NCBI GenBank assembly: GCA_965223125.1
Contig: OZ244984.1
Coordinates: 2,480,001-2,544,000, forward strand
DNA length: 64,000 nt
Direction: 5' to 3'
Source: Pacificispira sp965223125
Lineage (GTDB): Bacteria; Pseudomonadota; Alphaproteobacteria; UBA8366; Aestuariispiraceae
Position numbers and translations under genes: made by a program
Shown: positions 41,776-51,328 of the stretch, one piece after another
How positions within the stretch are numbered: the stretch's first letter is position 1
Layout of the letters: each line of letters opens with the position of its first letter
Notes under the pieces: model-generated
Told to the model about the DNA's origin: nothing
The model's input: only the letters and a program-made list of their open reading frames with translations
Database searches by the model: none

Positions 41776-43362
41776 TCAGGCAGCGCCCAAATCCTCTCCG
41801 GCGAGAGCCCGGTCGATCAGCGCAACCGTTTCCTTCAGTCCGTAAAGGGCGAAGAAGGAGCCGATGCGCGGTCCCTGCTCCTGACCCAGCAACACCTGAT
41901 ACTGCGCTTTGAACCAGTCGCGCAGGTTTTCATAGCCGTGCCGCTTGCCGACTTCGTAGACCTGGGTCTGGATCACTTCCGATTCCGCATCGACGGGGAG
42001 GGAGAGCAGGACCGCGCGCAGGTCTTCCAGTGCGGCCCGGTCATTCTCGTCCGGTGACTTGAAGGCCTTATGCGGCTTCACGAAATCCTGGTAGTAGCGA
42101 ATGGCGAAGCCGACAAGCTGGTCGAGCAGCGGGTTCGTTTTCGGCGAGGCATCCGGCGCATACCTGGAAATGAAGCCCCAGAGCACCGTCTGATCCTCGG
42201 TATTGCACACCGCCGCCAGATTGAGCAGCAGGCCGAAGGAAACCGGAGGTACATCGGTCGGGACCTTGCCCTGATGAATATGCCAGGCCGGGTTTTCCAA
42301 CTGCGTTTCCAGGTTTTCTTCCGGAAATTTGGCTCGGAAGGTCATATAATCATCGACGGCCTTTGGAATGACGTCGAAATAGAGCCGCTTGGCGGTCTTC
42401 GGCTTCTGGAACATGAATAGGCCCAGGCTTTCATTCGGCGCATAGGTCAGCCATTCCTCCATCGACAGGCCATTGCCCTTCGACTTGGATATCTTCTGGC
42501 CCTGATCGTCGAGGAACAATTCGTAGGTCAGCGTTTCCGGTGATGGTGCGCCAAGCGCCTGACAGATGCGCGACGACAGTTTCACGGAATCGATCAGATC
42601 CTTGCCCGACATTTCGTAATCGACACCCAGCGCATACCAGCGCATGCCCCAATCGGGCTTCCATTGCAGCTTGCAATGCCCGCCGGTCACAGGGGTTTCG
42701 ACCTCGCGGCCATCGGGATGGCGATACACGATGGTTCCGGCCTTGGCATCGGTATACAAGACCGGCACCTGATAGACCTCATGCGTTTCTGGATCGATTG
42801 GCAGGAAGGGCGAATAGGTTTCCCGCCGCTCATCGCGCAGTGATGGCAGCATGATTTTCTGAACGGCCTCATAGCATTCCAGCACCCGGATCAGCGCATC
42901 GTCGAAGCGACCGGAAAAGTAGTAGTCGGTCGAACTGGCAAATTCGTATTCGAAACCGAATCCGTCCAGAAATTCGCGCAGCCGGGCATTGTTATGGTCC
43001 CCGAAACTGTCATGGGTCCCGAACGGGTCCGGCACCTTGCGCAGGCGCTTGTTCAGTGCGGCGGTCAACAGCGGCTTGTTCGGCACATTGTCCGGCACCT
43101 TGCGCAGACCATCCATATCGTCGGAAAAAGCCAGTAGCTTGGTCGGAATGTCGCTCATCAATTCGAAGGCGCGGCGGACCATGGTGGTGCGCAGGACTTC
43201 GCCGAAGGTTCCGATATGCGGCAGTCCCGACGGACCATAGCCGGTCTCGAACAGGACATAGCCTTTTTCCGGTGCCTTCTGCTCATAGCGTTTCAGAACC
43301 TTGCGCGCTTCTTCGAAAGGCCAGGCACGGGCATTCAAGGCTCGGTCGCGCAAAGAGGTCAT
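41776..43362 (-). CDS. lysK: Lysyl-tRNA synthetase, class I
   Basis: A 528-aa class I enzyme, full length. It has the HIGH-type signature in GYGPSGLPHIGTFGEV and KISKSKGNGLS for the KMSKS loop, with VTGGHCKLQWKPDWGMRWYAL between them. It charges tRNA-Lys. Class I LysRS is found in archaea, spirochaetes and many alphaproteobacteria, supporting the taxonomic reading. The gene is followed downstream by the small membrane protein genes, but they are probably separate units. Confidence 0.95.
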   Translation of the reverse strand: MTSLRDRALNARAWPFEEARKVLKRYEQKAPEKGYVLFETGYGPSGLPHIGTFGEVLRTTMVRRAFELMSDIPTKLLAFSDDMDGLRKVPDNVPNKPLLTAALNKRLRKVPDPFGTHDSFGDHNNARLREFLDGFGFEYEFASSTDYYFSGRFDDALIRVLECYEAVQKIMLPSLRDERRETYSPFLPIDPETHEVYQVPVLYTDAKAGTIVYRHPDGREVETPVTGGHCKLQWKPDWGMRWYALGVDYEMSGKDLIDSVKLSSRICQALGAPSPETLTYELFLDDQGQKISKSKGNGLSMEEWLTYAPNESLGLFMFQKPKTAKRLYFDVIPKAVDDYMTFRAKFPEENLETQLENPAWHIHQGKVPTDVPPVSFGLLLNLAAVCNTEDQTVLWGFISRYAPDASPKTNPLLDQLVGFAIRYYQDFVKPHKAFKSPDENDRAALEDLRAVLLSLPVDAESEVIQTQVYEVGKRHGYENLRDWFKAQYQVLLGQEQGPRIGSFFALYGLKETVALIDRALAGEDLGAA

Positions 43363-43429
43363 CGCTCGTCTCGTTCATCTGTCTCAGGGGTTAAAACGCG
43401 CCGGAAACTATGCGCGGAGGCGCGTTCCG

Positions 43430-44017
43430 TCAACCGGCGACGAGGCCAAGCTCGATTTCCAGCGCGCCGCAGAGGATCTGGCCGATCAGGATATGCATTT
43501 CCTGGATTCGCGCCGTGGTCTCGGAGGGGACGATGATCAGGGGAGTGGCAAGGCCGACCAACTGCCCGCCGTCACGTCCGGTAAAGGCGGTCGGGTAGAG
43601 GCCTTTTTTCTTTGCCATTTCCAACGCGCGGGTGACATTCGGGCTCTGGCCGGATGTCGAGATACCGACCGCGACATCGCCCGCCCGACCGATCGCTTCA
43701 ATCTGACGGGCAAAGATATGGTCGAAACCCATATCGTTTCCGGCGGCGGTCAGGGTGGAGGTATCCACGGTCAGCGCCAGCGCCGCGATGGGCGCACGGT
43801 CGGATTTGTATCGCACCGACAGTTCCGTTGCCAGATGCTGCGCGTCGCCCGCACTGCCGCCATTGCCGAAGAACAGGATCTTGCCGCCGCGCCGACTACA
43901 CCGCGCCCAGATTTCCAGCATCTGTGCCATGTCGTCCCGGCAGGCCGCATGAGTCCTCGCCAGCACATCGGCATGCTCGGCGAACTCGTCGTCGAAGAAG
44001 GTATCGGACAGCGTCAT
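43430..44017 (-). CDS. gmhA: Phosphoheptose isomerase (SIS domain)
   Basis: A 195-aa SIS-domain protein: GKILFFGNGGSAGDAQHLATELSVR with the sugar-phosphate loop, AGNDMGFDHIFARQIEA, and GISTSGQSPNVTRALEMAKK. This fits D-sedoheptulose 7-phosphate isomerase, the first step to ADP-heptose for lipopolysaccharide core. Start at ATG 44017, the position that gives the family length; the reading to 44143 enters the Lon-like gene. Encoded 10 bases after the Lon-like gene. DiaA-type replication regulators share the fold, but the motifs favour GmhA. Confidence 0.85.
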   Translation of the reverse strand: MTLSDTFFDDEFAEHADVLARTHAACRDDMAQMLEIWARCSRRGGKILFFGNGGSAGDAQHLATELSVRYKSDRAPIAALALTVDTSTLTAAGNDMGFDHIFARQIEAIGRAGDVAVGISTSGQSPNVTRALEMAKKKGLYPTAFTGRDGGQLVGLATPLIIVPSETTARIQEMHILIGQILCGALEIELGLVAG

Positions 44018-44027
44018 GGCGTGGAGA

Positions 44028-46397
44028 CTACTCTGCCTCCTCATTGCGGACAAGCGCGGCCTCACGCCGGAACAGGGCCGAATCGAAAGCCTGCAACTGG
44101 CGTTGGACCCGACCGTAAAGCGAGTCTTCCGGATAGAGGCCATCCTTGTTCGGGCGGCCCGGCTTCAGACCGGTCAGCAAGGCGGCGGCCTCTTCCACAT
44201 GTTCTATGGTATAGAGATGGAACTGTTCCTCCCTCACCGCCTTTGCCAGATCGTCGGACAGGATCAGGCTGTCGCGGTTGGCATGGGGGACGATGACGCC
44301 CTGACTGCCGGTCAGGCCCTGTCGCTGGCAGGTCTTGAAGAAGCCCTCCACCTTGAAATGCACGCCGCCGACGGCCTGTGCCTCGCCGCGCTGGTTGACC
44401 GACCCGGTGATTGCCAGATCCTGGCGCAACGGGACGTTGGCAAGATCCGACAGCACCGCGATCAGTTCCGCCAGAGAGGCGCTGTCGCCCTCAACCCCGC
44501 CATAATTCTGCTCAAAGGTGATTGAACAGTTGAAGGAAAGCGGAGTGCTGCGGGCGAAAAGGCCGGACAGATAGCCCTGCAACACCATCGCACCCTTTTG
44601 CTGGATCGGTCCGCCCATGGAGACCTGGCGTTCGATGTTCAGCACACCATGGCGCCCGATGCTGGCCCGGGCGGTAACGCGGGACGGGCCGCCGAAGGCA
44701 TGGTCACCCGTATCGCGCACGGTCAGGGCGTTGATCTGGCCGATGATTTCTCCCTGTGTCGCGATCATCACGATGCCGCGCTCGATCATATCCTGGCTGT
44801 GGATTTCGATACGGTTGTTGCGGTGTTCCCGTTCGGTCCAGGCAGCAATCAAGTCGGCTTCGCTCAATGCCTTCCTGCCCGGATTGCGGGCCGCGCCCTC
44901 GGCGATCAGATCATCGATCAGTTCGAAACGCGCGGACAGTCGGCTGCGGTCGCCATTCAGGCGCGCTGCATGACCCAGCAGATAACCGATCCCGGCGGCA
45001 GAGACAGCGCGCCCCGTCATTGCCTTCGTCCTGTCCCGCAGGATGGTGCCATAGGTTACCAGATTGGCGGCACTGGTCGGCATGTCCTGTTCAATATCCG
45101 CCTTGACCTTGAACAGCGCCTGGAAATCGGGAGAGCCGGAATAGCCTCCGTAGTAGAGCGCGGGCGACCCGACGATAACGACCTTCAGGGACAGCGGGAT
45201 GGCCTTGGGGGAGGGTGCGCCAGTCACTGGAAGCGCATTCTGGCGGTGCCGTTCCTCAATCCGGATGTAACCGTCGCGCAAGGCACCGATCAGGGCGGGC
45301 CAGCTCCCCGGCTCCTGGGCCAGTGCGTCGGCTCGCAGCACCAGTACGCCGCCATTGGCCCGATGTACCGCGCCAGGACGGATCAGGGTGAAATCCGTTT
45401 CCAGATGCGTCTGTCCGGGCCGGTACTGAATTTCTCCGAACAGGTTTTCATAAGTAGGGCTGGATTCCAGGATCACCGGCGCGCGGTTCGCATCACCATT
45501 GTCGACCAGCAGATTGACCGCATAGCGCCGCTCCGGCGGTTCCTGCGCGTTCGGGCGGCCCTGGGCATCCTGCGGTGGGCCAAAGGCGCGCAGGTTGTCC
45601 AGGATGTCTTCCTCCAGTTCCACAAACCAGCGCGTCAGGCCTTGTCCGCCGAAGGAGCCAACGAGCGGCTCCAGCAACGCGTGACAGGTCGCCTGGGCTG
45701 CATCACGGGTAATCTCTGCCACAGTCTCGATCAAGGCGGCGCGGTCCTTTGCGACCTGTACCGTGATCGCTTGCAGCTTCTCCACCAGCGTCTGCGCCTT
45801 CGCGGTCACGGTGGTTTGTTGATCGGGGGTCAGTGTGTCCAGACCGACCGGCTTGCCCTCACCATCGACAGGGGCCAAGACCGGTCCCTGTTCGCCCTGA
45901 AAGATACCTAACCCGTTGGCCGCAGCCTCCTGACGAACCGCCGACATTGATGCTTCCGCCTGATCGGACAACCGCTTGCTCGCGGCCTGCACGCGGGATT
46001 GATAGGCATCGCCCTCGAAGGTCTGTTTCAGGGCGGTCTTCAGCTGAACGACGAAATGTTCCATCGCCTGCCGCAAGGCGCGACCTGTACCGGGGGTCAG
46101 GGGAAAGGGCTTCGGGCGGTGGGGTCTGCGGAAATTGTTCAGATAGACCCAGTCCGGGGCAGGGGGATGGTCGGCCATGGTGTGTTCAACGAAGGCCAGA
46201 GTCTCCGTCATGCGTCCGGCCCGATCCGGTCCCAGCACGAAGATGTTGAAGCCCGAACAGGTCATCGACAGGCCGAATTCCAGCGCCGTTCGTGCCCGCG
46301 CATGGCTGGAGAGGTCAAATACCCGCGCCCCGTCCCGGGCCTTCCACTTGAAGCGCGGAATGTCGATCTTGTCCGCTTTCGGTCTGCGTATCGCCAT
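44028..46397 (-). CDS. Lon-like protease (AAA_32 + Lon proteolytic domain)
   Basis: A 789-aa protein of the YcbZ/LonB-like family. The N-terminal AAA part has a degenerate Walker A (VLGPDRAGRMTE, no Lys) with a long coiled insertion at about residues 110-240. The sensor/Walker B part includes RANGGVLVLRADALAQEP. The C-terminal Lon domain has the Ser-Lys dyad: Ser in GGVEGDSASLAELIAVLS, Lys in GGVHFKVEGFFKTC. It is likely a cytoplasmic protease whose ATP dependence is uncertain. First gene before gmhA; divergent from the MOSC gene. Confidence 0.88.
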   Translation of the reverse strand: MAIRRPKADKIDIPRFKWKARDGARVFDLSSHARARTALEFGLSMTCSGFNIFVLGPDRAGRMTETLAFVEHTMADHPPAPDWVYLNNFRRPHRPKPFPLTPGTGRALRQAMEHFVVQLKTALKQTFEGDAYQSRVQAASKRLSDQAEASMSAVRQEAAANGLGIFQGEQGPVLAPVDGEGKPVGLDTLTPDQQTTVTAKAQTLVEKLQAITVQVAKDRAALIETVAEITRDAAQATCHALLEPLVGSFGGQGLTRWFVELEEDILDNLRAFGPPQDAQGRPNAQEPPERRYAVNLLVDNGDANRAPVILESSPTYENLFGEIQYRPGQTHLETDFTLIRPGAVHRANGGVLVLRADALAQEPGSWPALIGALRDGYIRIEERHRQNALPVTGAPSPKAIPLSLKVVIVGSPALYYGGYSGSPDFQALFKVKADIEQDMPTSAANLVTYGTILRDRTKAMTGRAVSAAGIGYLLGHAARLNGDRSRLSARFELIDDLIAEGAARNPGRKALSEADLIAAWTEREHRNNRIEIHSQDMIERGIVMIATQGEIIGQINALTVRDTGDHAFGGPSRVTARASIGRHGVLNIERQVSMGGPIQQKGAMVLQGYLSGLFARSTPLSFNCSITFEQNYGGVEGDSASLAELIAVLSDLANVPLRQDLAITGSVNQRGEAQAVGGVHFKVEGFFKTCQRQGLTGSQGVIVPHANRDSLILSDDLAKAVREEQFHLYTIEHVEEAAALLTGLKPGRPNKDGLYPEDSLYGRVQRQLQAFDSALFRREAALVRNEEAE

Positions 46398-46490
46398 GAC
46401 TAAATCTGTGTTCCTTTTATCCTCTTGCGGATCAGCCTAGGCCGGTCCAAAACGCTTGTCACGTGGATGTCATCGGATACTCTCCACGCC

Positions 46491-47252
46491 ATGTCGATCA
46501 CACTAGACCAGATTTATCGTTTTCCCGTGAAGGGGATGGGACCGGACCCGCTCGATCAGGTGAGCCTGACGATGGGGGAAGGCCTGCCCTTCGACCGGCA
46601 TTGGGCTGTCGTGCACGGGGCCAGCAGCGTTGATCCCGCTGCGCCGACTTGGGCGAAGAAGGTCAATTTCCTGTGTCTGTCGCGGGATGAGAAGCTGGCA
46701 CAGCTCGACATTGTCTTTGACGAGGAAACCCGAACCCTCACAGTCCTGCGCAAGGGCAAGCAGATCAGCCGTGCGAAGCTGGACGATCATATGGGAAGAA
46801 CCCTGCTCCAGACCTTCCTCAGTGGTTTCATGCCGGACGGGCCGCGTGGCAACCCGAAGGTTGTGGAGGCCCCTCACGGCATTGCTTTTACCGATATGGA
46901 GGAGGCGAAAGTTTCCCTCATCAATCTTGCCAGCGTGAAGGATGTTGAGCGGGTGACCCGCGAACCGGTGGACCCGATGCGGTTTCGCGGCAACCTCTAT
47001 ATCCACGGACTGGATGCCTGGAAGGAATTCGACTTGGTCGGCAAGCGTATCCGGATCGGCGAATGCGTGCTGGAAATCCTGATGCGCATCGACCGATGCG
47101 CCGCGACCAATGTGAACCCCGAAACCGGGGTCATCGACATGAACATCCCTTTGAGCCTGCGGCGCGGCTTCGGCCATATTGATTGCGGGGTCCATGCAAA
47201 GGTCATCATGGGTGGCACGATCCGTCGGGGCGATCCGATTTCCGTGATGTAA
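46491..47252 (+). CDS. MOSC-domain protein
   Basis: A 253-aa protein with a beta-barrel N-terminal domain (SITLDQIYRFPVKGMGPDPLDQV, GLPFDRHWAVVHG) and a MOSC domain from about residue 110 (RFRGNLYIHGLDAWKEFDLVG, MRIDRCAATNVNPETGVIDM, with a conserved Cys). Related proteins (YcbX, mARC) carry a molybdenum cofactor and reduce N-hydroxylated compounds. Start at ATG 46491. Confidence 0.87.
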   Translation: MSITLDQIYRFPVKGMGPDPLDQVSLTMGEGLPFDRHWAVVHGASSVDPAAPTWAKKVNFLCLSRDEKLAQLDIVFDEETRTLTVLRKGKQISRAKLDDHMGRTLLQTFLSGFMPDGPRGNPKVVEAPHGIAFTDMEEAKVSLINLASVKDVERVTREPVDPMRFRGNLYIHGLDAWKEFDLVGKRIRIGECVLEILMRIDRCAATNVNPETGVIDMNIPLSLRRGFGHIDCGVHAKVIMGGTIRRGDPISVM

Positions 47253-47266
47253 TCAAGGTTCTGCGC

Positions 47267-48649
47267 TCACCCCAGCATCATCTGTATTACTCGCTCCAAA
47301 GGGGCCGGGGCGGCTGTCAGTCCCAAAGACACGGTGAAATGACCCTGATTGCGGGTGAACAGGTTTTCCGGCGGGATGGCCCATTGCCGGGCAAGTGCCT
47401 CGCCAGAGGCATAGGGGGTGATACGGTCTACATCGCCCAGAACCGTAAGAATACGGGATGGATCAAGCGCCGCAGTATCGGCGGCGTCCAGCAGGCGGGA
47501 CCAGGACGAGACTTTTTCCTCGGTCCATCCCGCCGCTGCCAGAGCATTGGGAACACCCATGCTGCTGGTCAGTGATCCGCGATAGGCAACTTCGGTGAGG
47601 GAGGCGGCAGGGGCGATCAGCATGGCGTGATCAGGGATGGTTTCGGCAGGCCAGTGCGCGGCCCAGGACAGAAGCTGCATGATGGTCAATGCGCCAAGAC
47701 TGATGCCGCAGAGCAGAACTGGTCGTGGTGTTTGGCCATTCTCGGCGTCCCGCATTCTGGCCCAGGCCACCAGCCGTCCGAGTTCCCGCACATGGGACCA
47801 GGAATAGTCCAGCAATCCACCAGGTCCGCGCGCCAGGATCGGTTCCCCGCCATAGAATCCAGGAAGGCGTCGCCGTGCATGCCAGGGGCCTTGCGGTTCC
47901 AGCACTCGAAACCCCTGCGCCAGGAACCAGTCAGGAATGGTTCCCCGCTCCCCCCAGAATTCCGTTTCCATGCCGATGCCATGGGCGAAGATCAGGGTCG
48001 CGCGCGGTGCCGCCACCGATGGTTCACGCATCCGGGCCTCGGCGGGCGATGCGGTGGCATTCATCGAGTCCGCAAAGCGCAGCCAGCGCCAACTCGTGCC
48101 GTCCTGTTCGAATGCATTGCTTTCCTGAACCGGGCTGTCCAGATACGGGATCATTCCGGCATCGGGGGCGGTGAGCCGTTGGCCATGCCGGGCGGCGACG
48201 GTGGCTTCATCCTCAATCTCGAATTTTACGGCGGCGAAATTCCGTTCCAAATGACCGGGCAGGAATCCGATCCGCAGTGCCATCAACTTGCGCGCGGCGG
48301 CCAGACGCCGATGCTCCAATCCGGCCTGGACCGATTCATCCGGGGCAGTTTCCGAAAAGAACCCGGCATCCCAAGCGGCCTGCACCTTCTGATAATCATC
48401 AAGGGCGCGGCTGATGCTGGTAAGCAGACGCACCCCCACCAGACGCCGGGTGGGACCATCCGCCAGGGCGTCGCGGAACCGATCCGGGTCACCCTCCGCC
48501 ACAAGCGCCGCCGCCCAGGCACGGGACAGGGGAAAGAACAATCGCGCGACCGTCGGCGTGGCAACAGTGTCGTACCAGGGACGCCAGAGATAAGGGGCAA
48601 CAGACTGATCTATCCTCGACCGGACGCTGGTGCCGCCCCGCCCCGTCAT
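47267..48649 (-). CDS. Alpha/beta hydrolase
   Basis: A 460-aa hydrolase. The C-terminal half is a hydrolase fold with ATLIFAHGIGMETEFWGERG (oxyanion), nucleophile elbow LCGISLGALT, a later Asp in LGDVDRITPY, and His in RNQGHFTVSLG, giving a Ser-Asp-His triad. The first 200 residues, with PYLWRPWYDTVATPTVARLFFP, are a long family-specific extension. The start overlaps the GNAT stop (ATGA). Substrate unknown. Confidence 0.82.
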   Translation of the reverse strand: MTGRGGTSVRSRIDQSVAPYLWRPWYDTVATPTVARLFFPLSRAWAAALVAEGDPDRFRDALADGPTRRLVGVRLLTSISRALDDYQKVQAAWDAGFFSETAPDESVQAGLEHRRLAAARKLMALRIGFLPGHLERNFAAVKFEIEDEATVAARHGQRLTAPDAGMIPYLDSPVQESNAFEQDGTSWRWLRFADSMNATASPAEARMREPSVAAPRATLIFAHGIGMETEFWGERGTIPDWFLAQGFRVLEPQGPWHARRRLPGFYGGEPILARGPGGLLDYSWSHVRELGRLVAWARMRDAENGQTPRPVLLCGISLGALTIMQLLSWAAHWPAETIPDHAMLIAPAASLTEVAYRGSLTSSMGVPNALAAAGWTEEKVSSWSRLLDAADTAALDPSRILTVLGDVDRITPYASGEALARQWAIPPENLFTRNQGHFTVSLGLTAAPAPLERVIQMMLG

Positions 48650-49179
48650 CTGCCTGCCCGCTGCATGCGGATAGACAGAAACGGAATGGTGTCCGACAGG
48701 GGGACCGTGACCTGTTCCAACCCATGGAATCCCATAGCCTTGTAGAAGCCTTCGGCATTGAGGGTCGCCAGTGCTTCGAACCGTGTCGCGCCCAACAGCC
48801 TGGCTTCGGTGAGGCAGCGGTTCAACAGGGCGCGGCCAATTCCGGTACCGGCAGCCTCTGCCGTTACGGCGAAGTGCCGGATATGGGCAAGGCCCTGTTC
48901 ACGCCTTGAGATGCCGCCCCCCGGCGGATCGAACGACCAGCCGCCACAGCCAAGCGGGGTGCCATTCATAGAGGCTAGAAAATAGGTGCCCGCGGCCAGC
49001 AGAGTCGGGTTCGCCCTGGCGATGATCGGCAGGGCTTGGTCCAGAATCTCGACCGGATAGGAATCCGCGAGTAGGGGGCCATAGCTGCGGATCAGTATGT
49101 CGGAAACGGTGTCGCTGTCCTCAGGTGTGGCGACACGAATGGTCGGCCGCACCCGAGGTCCGCGCGCAGCTTCCTGCAT
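48646..49179 (-). CDS. GNAT-family N-acetyltransferase
   Basis: A 177-aa GNAT acetyltransferase: IRHFAVTAEAAGTGIGRALLNRC carries the acetyl-CoA pyrophosphate loop (Q/R-x-x-G-x-G/A), and ARLLGATRFEALATLNAEGFYKAMGF is the C-terminal part. The ATG overlaps the rpoD stop and its stop overlaps the hydrolase start, so dnaG-rpoD-GNAT-hydrolase form one close run. Substrate unknown. Confidence 0.88.
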   Translation of the reverse strand: MQEAARGPRVRPTIRVATPEDSDTVSDILIRSYGPLLADSYPVEILDQALPIIARANPTLLAAGTYFLASMNGTPLGCGGWSFDPPGGGISRREQGLAHIRHFAVTAEAAGTGIGRALLNRCLTEARLLGATRFEALATLNAEGFYKAMGFHGLEQVTVPLSDTIPFLSIRMQRAGR

Positions 49180-51278
49180 CAGTAATCCAGGAAGCTGCGC
49201 AGTTTCCGGCTGCGGCTGGGATGTTTCAGCTTGCGCAGGGCCTTGGCCTCGATCTGGCGGATACGTTCGCGGGTCACGCTGAACTGCTGCCCGACTTCCT
49301 CCAGCGTATGGTCGGTATTCATCCCGATCCCGAAGCGCATGCGCAACACCCGCTCTTCGCGCGGTGTCAGCGAGGCCAGCACGCGGGTTGTGGTTTCGCG
49401 CAGGTTCGAATGGATCGCCGCGTCAGACGGCAGGATCGCATTCTTGTCCTCGATGAAATCGCCCAGATGGCTGTCTTCCTCGTCCCCGATGGGGGTTTCG
49501 AGAGAAATCGGCTCCTTGGCAATCTTTAGGACCTTGCGAACCTTTTCCAGCGGCATGGCCAGTTTCTCGGCCAGTTCCTCCGGTGTCGGCTCGCGGCCGA
49601 TCTCATGCAGCATCTGGCGTGACGTGCGGACCAGCTTGTTGATCGTTTCGATCATATGCACCGGAATGCGGATCGTGCGGGCCTGATCGGCGATGGAACG
49701 GGTGATCGCCTGTCGGATCCACCAGGTCGCATAGGTCGAGAATTTATAGCCCCGGCGGTATTCGAACTTATCCACTGCCTTCATCAGGCCGATATTCCCT
49801 TCCTGGATCAGATCCAGGAACTGCAGGCCGCGATTGGTATATTTCTTGGCGATGGAAATCACGAGACGCAGGTTTGCCTCGACCATTTCCTTCTTGGCGC
49901 GGCTCGCCTCGCGTTCGCCCTGCTGGACGGTGGAGGTGATGCGGCGGAATTCAGGAATCGGCATGCCCGCCTCGTTGGCGATCTCGCTGATACCGGCGCG
50001 CAGATCCTCGATCTTCTGGGCATTCTTGGCGGCAAACTTGGCCCAGGCATTGGACTTGTCGGCCATTTCCTCAAGCCAGTTCGGGTCGAGTTCGCGCCCG
50101 TAGTAATTCTCCAGAAAGATTTCCCGGTCGATCTTGCTGTCCAGTGCCAGGCGCAGCAGTTTGCCTTCCTGGGTGATCAGGTTCTTGTTGATCGAATACA
50201 GTTCCTCGACCAGTTGTTCGATGCGGATGTTGTTGAGGCGCACCTCATCCATCAACTGGATCAGTTCCTTGCGGTGCTTGTCATAGGTCCGCTCGGTGGA
50301 TCGGGAAACCGACTCGCCGCGCTGCATGCTGGAAACGCGCTTGTCCTGGGCGCGCTGCAACTTGCCATAGGTGGCGGAGATATTCTCGAAGGTCAGCAGG
50401 ACGGTTGGCTTCAGCGCCTGTTCCATGGCGGCGAGAGACATGTTGTTCTCTTCGCCATCCTCATCGTCTACATCGCCGTCCCGATCCGCACTGATCGGAT
50501 TGCCCTCGGCATCGACGGTGTCGTCCGGTTTTTCAGCGGGCTCTTCCTTTGCGGGTTCCGGCTTCGCTGTGACAGGCGTCTCGACGACCTCTTCTTCGAC
50601 CTCGGTGCCGTCTTCGCTTTCGGCTTTCGCATTGGCGGCTTTCAGCGCCTCGGCTTCGCCTGCTTCGTCGTCACCGGATTCGATGCTTTCCATATCCTCG
50701 GCATCGGGGCCGGAGGACATGGTGGCGTCCAGGTCGATCACGTCGCGCAGCAGAATCTGGCCTTCCAGCAACTGGTCGTGCCAGTCGGCAATGGCGCGCA
50801 TCGTCAGCGGGCTTTCGCACAGCGCGCCGATCATCTTCTCGCGTCCGGCCTCGATCCGCTTGGCGATGGCGATTTCACCCTCGCGCGACAGCAGTTCGAC
50901 CGAGCCCATTTCGCGCAGATACATCCGTACCGGGTCATCAGTCCGGCCAACCTCGTCATCAGAGATGTTTCCGGCGTCGGGTCCGGCCTCGGCAACGCGC
51001 TCGTCGGCGGGTTTCGGCTCGGCGTCGGCTTCCTGCTCGTCGCCATCGACGACGTTGATCCCCATGTCGTTCAACATGGTCATCACGTCTTCGATCTGTT
51101 CGGAGGATACCTGCTCCTGGGGCAGCGCCTCGTTCAACTCGTCAATCGAGATGAAACCGCGTTCCTTGCCCTTCTGAAGGAGCTTCTTAACCGCCGAGTG
51201 GGCGTCTTCGAGAACTGGCCCGTCAGCCTGTTCTTCGGTGTTTTCGGTCGCTTCACTCGCTTCGGCCTTGCTCGCCAT
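49179..51278 (-). CDS. rpoD: RNA polymerase primary sigma factor
   Basis: A 699-aa RpoD. Region 1.1 starts the protein (SAVKKLLQKGKERGFISIDE), region 1.2 contains DDPVRMYLREMGSVELLSREGE, then a long acidic non-conserved insertion (about residues 180-290), region 2 (NLRLVISIAKKYTNRGLQFL, GYKFSTYATWWIRQAITRSI), region 3 and region 4 (LTPREERVLRMRFGIGMNTD, VTRERIRQIEAKALRKLKHP). Start at ATG 51278 with GGAAGG upstream. It directs housekeeping transcription. It follows dnaG after 50 bases. Confidence 0.97.
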   Translation of the reverse strand: MASKAEASEATENTEEQADGPVLEDAHSAVKKLLQKGKERGFISIDELNEALPQEQVSSEQIEDVMTMLNDMGINVVDGDEQEADAEPKPADERVAEAGPDAGNISDDEVGRTDDPVRMYLREMGSVELLSREGEIAIAKRIEAGREKMIGALCESPLTMRAIADWHDQLLEGQILLRDVIDLDATMSSGPDAEDMESIESGDDEAGEAEALKAANAKAESEDGTEVEEEVVETPVTAKPEPAKEEPAEKPDDTVDAEGNPISADRDGDVDDEDGEENNMSLAAMEQALKPTVLLTFENISATYGKLQRAQDKRVSSMQRGESVSRSTERTYDKHRKELIQLMDEVRLNNIRIEQLVEELYSINKNLITQEGKLLRLALDSKIDREIFLENYYGRELDPNWLEEMADKSNAWAKFAAKNAQKIEDLRAGISEIANEAGMPIPEFRRITSTVQQGEREASRAKKEMVEANLRLVISIAKKYTNRGLQFLDLIQEGNIGLMKAVDKFEYRRGYKFSTYATWWIRQAITRSIADQARTIRIPVHMIETINKLVRTSRQMLHEIGREPTPEELAEKLAMPLEKVRKVLKIAKEPISLETPIGDEEDSHLGDFIEDKNAILPSDAAIHSNLRETTTRVLASLTPREERVLRMRFGIGMNTDHTLEEVGQQFSVTRERIRQIEAKALRKLKHPSRSRKLRSFLDY

Positions 51279-51328
51279 ATTGCTCGTCTTCCTTCCACCG
51301 CCACCTGCGCGCAAGATGCGCACCGGGT

